A stretch of DNA of 29,293 nucleotides from CAZGTQ01 sp964528575 (GTDB lineage: Bacteria > Planctomycetota > UBA1135 > GCA-002686595). Positions 23,840 through 29,293 of the stretch are shown here, in pieces. The stretch is taken from the NCBI GenBank assembly GCA_964528575.1, contig CAZGTQ010000063.1, positions 1-29,293 of the forward strand, given 5' to 3'. The position numbers and the translations under genes were made by a program. The notes under the pieces were generated by a model, which was not told where the DNA came from, searched no databases, and was given only the letters and a program-made list of their open reading frames with translations. The number at the start of each line of letters is the position of its first letter. Within the stretch, counting starts at the first letter, position 1.

Positions 23840-24553
23840 TCAGGCTACCTCGCGCAGCGCCGCGCGCGCGATGCGGCCCATCACGACGAGCACGGCGACC
23901 GTCGCGAGCGCTCCGGCGATCGCGAGCCGCACGTCGGCGGAGCGCGCGAGGTCGAGCTCGGCGAGGCCGGCGCCCGCGACGGCCACCGCGATCACGCGCG
24001 GCGCGAGGCCCGCGAGCGAACCCGCGAGGAACGGGCCGAGCCCGACGCCGGAGGCCGCCATCAACAGGTTCGTCGCCGCGAACGGCATCACCGGCGACAG
24101 GCGCACGAGCACGATCAGCCCCGCCGTGCGCCGCGCGCCGGCGTGCACGAGCGCGCGGTGCACCGCCGCAGCGCGCGGCCGCCGCGCGAGCCCGGCGATC
24201 GTCCGGCGCCCGATCCAGCGCCGCAGGACGGCGTAGCCGAGCAGCGCTGCCCCGACGATCCCCGCCATCGCGACCACGCTGCCCGCCGCGGCGCCGAACA
24301 GCACCCCCGCGACGGCGGACGACGCGTGCGTCGGCACGAGCGAGAACCCTGCCAGGACCACGGTCAGGACGACGACGAGCGGGACGGCGCTCCAGCCGAG
24401 CGCGCGCAGCGGGTCGAGCCACGCCGGGGCCGTCGCGACGAGCACGAGCGCACCGATCGCCGGCCCGACGACGGTGAAGAGCGCGATCGGACCGAGCGCG
24501 CCGAGCTCGACGACCGCACGGCCGACGCGGCGGAAATCGAAGGCTCCGCGCAA
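23840..24553 (-). CDS. TVP38/TMEM64 family (DedA-like VTT) membrane protein
   Basis: About 237 residues with five or six hydrophobic segments. The VTT signature is visible: 'SLVPTHASSAVAGVLFGAAAGSVVAMAGIVGAALLGYAVLRRWIGR', then 'VLVRLSPVMPFAATNLLMAASGVGLGPFLAGSLAGLAPRVIAVA'. DedA-superfamily proteins are tied to lipid flipping or proton-coupled membrane homeostasis; the exact role here is unknown. TTG 24553 is proposed because no ATG or GTG fits the start of the conserved part; a TATCCT box lies 8 bases before it. Confidence 0.82.
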   Translation of the reverse strand: MRGAFDFRRVGRAVVELGALGPIALFTVVGPAIGALVLVATAPAWLDPLRALGWSAVPLVVVLTVVLAGFSLVPTHASSAVAGVLFGAAAGSVVAMAGIVGAALLGYAVLRRWIGRRTIAGLARRPRAAAVHRALVHAGARRTAGLIVLVRLSPVMPFAATNLLMAASGVGLGPFLAGSLAGLAPRVIAVAVAGAGLAELDLARSADVRLAIAGALATVAVLVVMGRIARAALREVA

Positions 24554-24561
24554 GGGCGCGC

Positions 24562-24567
24562 AGGATA
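24562..24567 (-). promoter_or_regulatory. Possible -10 box (TATCCT) for the TVP38 gene
   Basis: TATCCT on the minus strand ends 8 bases before the proposed TTG start, similar in placement to other start-proximal -10 boxes in the window. No -35 box is recognised. Confidence 0.28.
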
Positions 24568-24845
24568 GCGGCGGCGAGCGCGCCGTGCTCAGGCGCAGCG
24601 CGGGCCCCGGCATCGCCACCAGAGCATGGACGCACGAGCACACCCACCTCCGCGCGGAACTGGCTCGCATCCGTGTTGGTCGGCGCCGGACGAGAGCGCT
24701 CCGGAGCCGCAAGTCGAGCTCCAACAGCGGTTTGGGGCGACCGGCGCGCACGGGGAGGGCCTGCTCGGGCGGCCGATCTCGACGAATCCGGCGATTGCGT
24801 CCAGGATCGCTGCGGAGCGAAGGGGGGCGAGGGGCGGGCGACCCA

Positions 24846-24868
24846 CACGAAACACAGCCAGTTTTGTG
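24846..24868 (+). promoter_or_regulatory. Inverted repeat upstream of the mddA-like gene
   Basis: CACGAAAC and GTTTTGTG pair over 8 positions (one G-T) around the 7-base loop ACAGCCA. It is AT-rich against a very GC-rich background and lies 46 bases before the ribosome-binding site. It could be an operator or an mRNA hairpin; the regulator is unknown. Confidence 0.45.
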
Positions 24869-24926
24869 GCGGGCACCGGGGAGGGTCTGCGCCACTGCTC
24901 CCGACCCAACGAACAAGGAGCATCGC

Positions 24927-25709
24927 ATGCACTCGCACAGCACCCTCTCGGTTCCGTCCCCGCCTCTCTCGTCCGCGCTCGGTCGCACCGCCGTGCTCGT
25001 ATACGGCGTCGTCGCCTATGCGATCGGCATCGGCGGCCTGTTGTCGTTGATCGCGGTCAGCCTCGGGCTCCTGCCGCTCACCGGGGGGCCCGTCGCGATC
25101 GGCACGACCGGGGGGGCGATCGCGTTCAACCTGCTGTTCGTCGCGCTGTTCGGCGTGCAGCACGCGGTGATGGCGCGGCCCGCGTTCAAAGAGCGCTGGA
25201 CGCGCATCATTCCCGCGGCGATGGAGCGGCCGACGTTCGTCCTGCTCTCCGGCGTCATCATGGGGAGCGCGATGTGGCTGTGGCAGCCGCTGCCGAGCAC
25301 GGTCTGGGCCGTCGAGAGCGCCGCACTCGCGAACGCGCTGCGCGGCGTCGCGGCGCTCGGCTGGTGCTACATGCTCGCTGCCTCGTTCGCGATCGACCAC
25401 TTCGAGCTGTTCGGGCTCAAGCAGGTCTGGCGCAACTTCGTCGGCAGCGAGGCGCCGCGCGTGCCGTTCGTCTCGCGGCTGATGTACCGCTTCGACCGCC
25501 ACCCGCTCATGTCGGGCATCCTGATCGGCCTGTGGTGCACGCCGTCGATGACCGTCGGCCGGCTCGTGCTCGCCGCGGGGTTCAGTGCGTACATCGTGAT
25601 CGGCGTCGCGATGGAGGAGCGCACGCTCGTCGCGCTCCACGGCGACGGCTACCGCGAGTACCGCCGCAAGGTCGGCGCGCTCGTGCCCCTCCCGGGCCGC
25701 CGCGGCTGA
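24927..25709 (+). CDS. mddA: MddA-like methanethiol S-methyltransferase (NnrU/ICMT fold)
   Basis: A 260-residue integral membrane protein with about six hydrophobic segments. 'FGVQHAVMARPAFKERWTRIIPAAMERPTFVL' and the C-terminal RHPLMSGILIG...EERTLVALHGDGYREYRRKV (RHP and EE motifs of isoprenylcysteine-methyltransferase-fold enzymes) match MddA, which methylates methanethiol to dimethyl sulfide with SAM. Some family members are simply called NnrU-like, so the substrate is uncertain. ATG 24927 follows AAGGAG by 6 bases. It is a single gene behind a 373-base regulatory gap. Activity on methylselenol would fit the neighbourhood but is speculation. Confidence 0.78.
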   Translation: MHSHSTLSVPSPPLSSALGRTAVLVYGVVAYAIGIGGLLSLIAVSLGLLPLTGGPVAIGTTGGAIAFNLLFVALFGVQHAVMARPAFKERWTRIIPAAMERPTFVLLSGVIMGSAMWLWQPLPSTVWAVESAALANALRGVAALGWCYMLAASFAIDHFELFGLKQVWRNFVGSEAPRVPFVSRLMYRFDRHPLMSGILIGLWCTPSMTVGRLVLAAGFSAYIVIGVAMEERTLVALHGDGYREYRRKVGALVPLPGRRG

Positions 25710-25939
25710 ACGGCGGTGCCCCGAGCGAAGAGCGAAGAGCGAAGGAGAAGCGCTCCCTCGAGGCGCGTCCACGCCGGATCACGGCGTGGGCGCGCTCGTC
25801 GTTCGGGGGCCGGGCATCGGGTTCTTGCGGATGCGCTGCACCCTGCGGGACGGAAGTGCGCGTTGACCCTGTGCGGGCGACACGGGCCGGGCGCGCGCCC
25901 CGTGAACCAAACCCTCCGGCTCCGTTCTCGGAGACCTCG

Positions 25940-27338
25940 ATGCAACGAATCCCGCTCGACACCCTCGCGTCCGCTCCCGCCGTGGCCGCCCTCGTGGCGC
26001 TGCTCGCGACTCCGCACGCGGCGGGCCAGCTCACCGTCGGCCCGGCCGGGAGCGGTGCGCAGTTCACCGAGATCTCGGCGGCCGTCGTCGCGGCCCAACC
26101 GGGCGACGTCGTGCTCGTCGCGCCCGGCACGTACGGGGCCTTCCTCGTCGACAAGGCCGTCACGATCGTAGGCGCCGGTCACGATCTCGTCGTCGTCGAC
26201 AGGGCGCGGGCGTCGCGGGCCTGCGCGTCGCCGGCCTCGCCGCGAACGAGGCGGCGCACGTCTCCGGCCTGACCGTCCGCGCGGCGTGGGGCGTGTCGAC
26301 CGCGTTCCCGCAGGTCGACCTCTCGCAGAACGCCGGCCGCGTCGTCGTGTCGGACGTGCACGCCGGCACGCTCGTCCAGCCCGGCGCCCCGGGCGTCGCG
26401 AGCGGCCCGACGGCCCGGATCACGGACTCCGCGGCGGTGCTCCTCGACGGCTGCCGGTTGAGGGGCCTCAATCCTGCGTACATCGCTGCGGTCTCCGGAG
26501 GCGCGCAGAGCGGGCTGCGTGTCACGGGGAGTCGGGTGTGGATCGCCGACACGCGAGTCCAGGGTGCGGAGGGCGGCTACTCGAACACGTGCGGCAGCTC
26601 CGGCACGTCGGGTCCCGGCGCCACGGCCCTCGTCGCCACGGCGTCGACCCTCGTGCTGGCGCGGAGCACGGTCATCGGCGGCGACGGTGGTGCCCACGAC
26701 GACTGCTTCGAGCCCAACTTTGGCGTCGGATTCGACGGCGGCGACGGGATCGCGCTCCTCGCGAGCGAGCTGCTCCTGGCCGGCGGACCGGGCAACAGCG
26801 TGGTCGGCGGCACGACCACCTGGTGGCACCCCTTCTTCGGGCCGAACCCTACCGTCGGCGCCGGCGTGCTCGTCGACGGCACGAGCCGTGCCCGCGCCGC
26901 AACGGACGCGGTGGTCGTGAGCGGCGGCGGATTCGTCGGGACCGTCGGACCCGACGGCGCCTTCGAGGTCCTCGCCGGCGGGCGTGCTCGTGCAGCAGGC
27001 CTACCCGCAGCCGACGGCCGACGTGCTGCCTCGCGGCGCCCGGCGAGTCGGTGGCGCTGTCCGTCTCGAGCACGAGCGGCGCGGTGCACCTCGCCTTCTG
27101 GTCCCCGACCCTCGGCCCGCCGACGGCGCTCCCCGGCTTCGGAGAGTCGCTCGCCCTCCCGCTCGCCGAAATGAGCCCGCTCGCGGTCGTCGCGATCGCC
27201 GCAGACGGCCTCGGCTCCTTCGTCGCGGCCGTTCCTTCCTCGCCCTCGCTCGCGGGAGCGACGTTGGTCGCGCAGACGGTCGAAGTCGGCCCGAACGGGC
27301 TCCTGCTCTCGAACCCGACGACGCTGGCGATCCGGTAG
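25940..27338 (+). pseudogene. Secreted beta-helix-like protein gene with three frame breaks
   Basis: The gene begins with a signal peptide (MQRIPLDTLAS... HAAGQ) and 'LTVGPAGSGAQFTEISAAV', 'QPGDVVLVAPGTYGAFLVDKAVTIVGAG', as in secreted right-handed beta-helix/pectin-lyase-like proteins common in Planctomycetota. The frame then breaks at about 26200 (one base seems missing), at about 26980 (one extra G) and at about 27029 (one extra base). Between breaks the family pattern continues (VSGLTVRAAWGV, then GVLVQQAYPQPTADVL, then 'APGESVALSVSSTSGAVHLAFWSPTLG'), reaching a TAG at 27336. GGAGA precedes ATG 25940. It is either decaying or affected by indel errors in the assembly; function unknown. Confidence 0.75.
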
Positions 27339-27376
27339 GAGCGGCGTCCCGATCCGGCGGGCGGCCCGGGCCGCGT

Positions 27377-28402
27377 CTACTCGGACACGCCCTCGCGCGG
27401 CCCGTCGTTCTGGAGCAACAGCAGCGCGAACCACTCGTTCGGATCGGTGAACACGCGCACGGTGCGCAGGCCGTGCCACGCGAGGTCGGCGGTGATCTTC
27501 GGGATGCGGTACTTGCGGCTGATCTCGGTCAGCACGGTTTCGCCGGCGCGCAGATGGAACGAGCGGCCGAGCGACGGCAGGCGGATGTCCTGGTCGCGCG
27601 TGAAGCGGGCGCGGATCTCGATGCGCTCGAGCGTCGGGTTCCAGGTCGCGACGTGCTGCACGGCGTCGAGGTCGATCTCGGTGCCGAGCTCGCGGTTCAT
27701 GCGCACGAAGTAGTTGCGCGTGAAGCGCGCCGTGACGCCCGCCGCGTCCGCGTAGGCGGCCTCGAGGACCGCGCGTTGCTTGACGAGGTCGACCCCGAGC
27801 AGGAAGAAGTCACCGACGGGCAAGCTGCGCGTGACGTCGCTCCAGAACGCGGCCGCCTCGGTCGAATTCAAGTTGCCGACCGACGAGCCGAGGAACACGA
27901 CCATCTGCGGCGAGAGCTGCGGGAACAGGAGCAGCGCGTCCGCGTACGTGCCGTGGACCCCGCCGAACTCGACGTGCTCGAACCGCTCGGCGATCGAGGC
28001 GCGCGCTTCGGCGAGCGCTCCGTCGCTCACGTCGACCGCGACGTAGCGCTGCGGCGCGCCGCCGGTCGCGTACGCCTCGAGCAGGTGCTGCGTCTTCGCC
28101 GAGTAGCCCGAGCCGAGCTCGACGAGCGTCACCGGACCGGTCAGCTCGCGCATGCGACGCGCGTGCCGCGCGAGGATCGACGCCTCGGTGCGCGTCGGGT
28201 AGTACTCCGGCTGCTTGGTGATCTCGACGAACAGCCGGCTGCCCTCGTCGTCGTAGAGGTAGCGGCAGTCGAGCCACCGCGGGTCGTCGGAGAGTCCGCG
28301 CGCGACCGAACGCGCGAACGCATCGGCGTCTTCGGCCCTGGCGGCCTGCACGAGGCCATCGGACTCGGTCGCGCCCGGGAGGAGCTCCTGGAGATCGGTC
28401 AT
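27377..28402 (-). CDS. egtD: L-histidine N-alpha-methyltransferase EgtD
   Basis: A 341-residue SAM-dependent enzyme that trimethylates histidine to hercynine, the first dedicated intermediate of ergothioneine (and of selenoneine). Visible marks are YLYDDEGSRLFVEITKQPEYYPTRTEASIL, the SAM motif VELGSGYSAKT, YVAVDVSDGAL, 'VVFLGSSVGNLNSTEAAAFW', 'GVDLVKQRAVLEAAYADAAGVTARFTRNYFVRMNRELG' and a C-terminal 'EISRKYRIPKI', all EgtD-typical. The usual partner EgtB is not within the window; the neighbour upstream is a small membrane protein. ATG 28402 has no clear ribosome-binding site. Confidence 0.95.
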   Translation of the reverse strand: MTDLQELLPGATESDGLVQAARAEDADAFARSVARGLSDDPRWLDCRYLYDDEGSRLFVEITKQPEYYPTRTEASILARHARRMRELTGPVTLVELGSGYSAKTQHLLEAYATGGAPQRYVAVDVSDGALAEARASIAERFEHVEFGGVHGTYADALLLFPQLSPQMVVFLGSSVGNLNSTEAAAFWSDVTRSLPVGDFFLLGVDLVKQRAVLEAAYADAAGVTARFTRNYFVRMNRELGTEIDLDAVQHVATWNPTLERIEIRARFTRDQDIRLPSLGRSFHLRAGETVLTEISRKYRIPKITADLAWHGLRTVRVFTDPNEWFALLLLQNDGPREGVSE

Positions 28403-28570
28403 GCGATGGCGTCGGTTCGCATCCGCGCGAGCGGAAGATCATCGCCCACCTGTCCGAGGGCTTCAACCCGGGACGCGCGGCATCCGCGACGTGCAGACCG
28501 AGAGCGGACCGGCGCCCCCCGCGAGGAACGCCCATTCGAAACGCCGCGAGAAAACCGCGAGGGACGGCGC

Positions 28571-28602
28571 CGGCACGCCGGCTGCTGGAGCCGGCGCTGC
28601 CG
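28571..28602 (-). terminator. Strong hairpin just after the small membrane-protein gene
   Basis: CGGCACGCCGGC pairs with GCCGGCG-c-TGCCG: 12 base pairs with one bulged base and a 7-base loop. It begins 2 bases after the stop codon of the gene at 28605. A TTTT run follows only about 15 bases later, so intrinsic termination is plausible but not classical. Confidence 0.5.
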
Positions 28603-28604
28603 CA

Positions 28605-28931
28605 TCAGCGCTCCAGGCGCTCGTCGCGACCGCGCAGCCCGTGCCCGAGCACCGCGACGACGAGCGCGACGAGGAACATCGTCCACAGCGGCACCGTGAC
28701 CCGCCACGAGCCGGGCCCGTAGCGGCGCGCCTCCGGCGCCCAGCGCAGCCCCTCGGCGTTCGGCGCGATCCACAGGCCCTGCGGCCGGTTGCGCTGGTCG
28801 CGCTCGAGCGTGAGACGCCCGTGCTCGAGGCGCCACGCGAAGGTCTCGCCGCTCGCTCCGGCGTAGAACGGGACGCTGAGGACCTGCAGCCCCAGCAGCA
28901 CGAGCGCGAGGAAGGTCGCCACCCACCGCAC
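28605..28931 (-). CDS. Small two-helix membrane protein, unknown function
   Basis: 108 residues. There is a hydrophobic segment at about 3-22, a polar region of about 50 residues (FAWRLEHGRLTLERDQRNRPQGLWIAPNAEGLRWAPEARRYGPG) and a second hydrophobic segment at about 78-95, then a charged tail. The middle portion, probably outside the cytoplasm, looks like a small beta-rich domain. I do not recognise a family. GTG 28931 is preceded 6 bases upstream by TAGTCT. It is divergent from the selenoprotein gene at 28962 with a 30-base gap. Confidence 0.65.
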   Translation of the reverse strand: MRWVATFLALVLLGLQVLSVPFYAGASGETFAWRLEHGRLTLERDQRNRPQGLWIAPNAEGLRWAPEARRYGPGSWRVTVPLWTMFLVALVVAVLGHGLRGRDERLER

Positions 28932-28937
28932 GCGCGC

Positions 28938-28943
28938 AGACTA
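28938..28943 (-). promoter_or_regulatory. Possible leaderless -10 box (TAGTCT)
   Basis: On the minus strand TAGTCT ends 6 bases before the GTG start at 28931; no Shine-Dalgarno sequence is visible. The gap to the divergent gene is only 30 bases. Confidence 0.38.
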
Positions 28944-28947
28944 CCGC

Positions 28948-28953
28948 TATGCT
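28948..28953 (+). promoter_or_regulatory. Possible leaderless -10 box (TATGCT)
   Basis: GCTATGCT ends 8 bases before the GTG start at 28962, closely resembling the GCTACGCT box before the other single-Sec gene. Confidence 0.42.
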
Positions 28954-28961
28954 CGCGAGCC

Positions 28962-29293
28962 GTGCAGCCCTCCGAGCCCGTCTTCCTCGCGCAGGGACCG
29001 TTCGCGCGCCTGCGCGACGCGCAGAAGCTCCTCGCCCGCCACTCGATCGCCGCCGAGATCGTCCAGCCGCCCGGGGCGAACGCGAACGCCTGAGGGACGC
29101 GCTATCTGCTCGCGGTCGCGAGCGGCTCCGCCGACGCCGCGCGCGCCGCGATCGACGCCGCGTTCCTCGAGGAGCTCGACCCCGCCGCCCGCGCCGCCGC
29201 CGAGTCCGCGCTCGACCTCGACGCGGACGAGAACGCGTGCCCGGCGTGCGGCGCAGCGCTGGCGGGCGTCCCCGAGCGCTGCCCGAGCTGCGG
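28962..29293 (+). CDS. DUF2007-like zinc-ribbon protein with predicted selenocysteine (cut by window end)
   Basis: The frame runs from GTG 28962 through TGA at codon 44 to the window end (110 codons visible). Residues 6-36 (PVFLAQGPFARLRDAQKLLARHSIAAEIVQ) and 46-65 (TRYLLAVASGSADAARAAID) form a beta-alpha-beta-beta-alpha pattern like DUF2007 'signal-transducing' proteins. The Sec lies between them in PPGANANA-U-GTRY. The C-terminus carries a zinc ribbon, ACPACG...CPSCG. Function is unknown; a Sec next to a metal-binding ribbon suggests redox or metal sensing, which is inference. There is no x-x-C partner beside U44, so the support is weaker than for the thioredoxin motifs, but the downstream frame and hairpin are convincing. 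Confidence 0.72.
29091..29093 (+). other. Recoded TGA, predicted selenocysteine U44
   Basis: In-frame TGA in the loop between two predicted beta strands of the DUF2007-like domain. The same frame continues with a strand-helix pattern and a double CxxC zinc ribbon. Confidence 0.72.
29108..29123 (+). promoter_or_regulatory. bSECIS-like hairpin after U44, loop GGTC
   Basis: A perfect 6-bp stem GCTCGC/GCGAGC closes the loop GGTC, matching the first four bases of the E. coli fdhF SECIS loop (GGUCU). The loop begins 20 bases after the TGA. Confidence 0.72.

Larger units (their letters stand above)
24554..24926. other. 373-base intergenic region between TVP38 and mddA
   Basis: Divergent promoter region with no supportable gene. 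It holds the TATCCT box on the left, an unusually AT-rich hairpin at 24846-24868, and a good AAGGAG ribosome-binding site at 24915-24920 for mddA. Confidence 0.6.

Noticed and set aside
20242..29093. In-frame TGAs explained as sequencing errors or pseudogenes
   Set aside because: Four independent sites each have matched downstream hairpins, two or three sit exactly at redox motif positions, and no indels occur nearby. Read checking would still be worthwhile.
1..29293. Genome-wide reassignment of TGA to an amino acid
   Set aside because: TGA is the terminator of most other genes here at expected ends or overlaps, so only selected sites are recoded.

Overview
This is a very GC-rich (roughly 70% or more), densely packed bacterial segment with many 4-base ATGA/GTGA gene overlaps. 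The best guess is a member of the Planctomycetota. That inference rests on a secreted protein of the 'VGPAGSGAQFTEISAAV' type, on an FG-GAP/thioredoxin protein, and on the general gene style; no rRNA or other taxonomic marker is present.

Positions 1-10836 (+) form one cell-surface polysaccharide operon. It encodes an ABC-2 exporter permease (cut by the window start), its ATPase with a C-terminal extension of the Wzt type, a methyltransferase, an aminotransferase fused to a Gfo/Idh/MocA oxidoreductase, a GT2, an FkbM-like protein, a GT9-GT2 fusion and, after a 149-base gap, another GT2. Most joints overlap, so this is probably one transcript that makes, modifies, caps and exports a glycan.

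Positions 10879-19803 are housekeeping and stress genes: NhaA (-), a DUF3332-like lipoprotein (-), an MBL-fold hydrolase and a metallophosphoesterase (+), then a (-) operon of CobW-type GTPase, peroxiredoxin Bcp/PrxQ and a cyclase-family lipoprotein broken by an in-frame TAA. An amidohydrolase (+) starts head-to-head with, and overlapping, the CobW gene. A DUF1801 protein and SelO form a (-) pair.

The most striking part is 19912-23264 plus 28962-29293. Three genes carry four in-frame TGA codons that look like selenocysteine codons. (1) A 904-residue exported protein has U111 in a Sec-Cys pair inside an FG-GAP region, a DsbD-alpha-like domain with C556/C561, and U800 in a WUGPC thioredoxin motif. 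(2) The next gene is a small thioredoxin-like lipoprotein with UPFC. (3) At the window end is a DUF2007-like protein with a C-terminal zinc ribbon and U44. Each TGA is followed at bSECIS-like distance by a hairpin with G at the first or second loop position; one loop is GGTC, matching the start of the E. coli fdhF loop. TGA is the ordinary stop of most neighbouring genes, so site-specific recoding fits better than a changed genetic code. Standard gene calling would break these into fragments.

The rest (23259-28931) holds YbaK, a TVP38/TMEM64 membrane protein, an MddA-like thiol methyltransferase, a secreted beta-helix-like protein with three frame breaks, the ergothioneine-pathway enzyme EgtD and a small membrane protein. 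With SelO, PrxQ and the selenoproteins, EgtD and MddA give this stretch a sulfur/selenium redox flavour; that link is inference. A recurring GCTAYGCT-type -10 box sits 6-8 bases before several start codons, suggesting leaderless transcripts.
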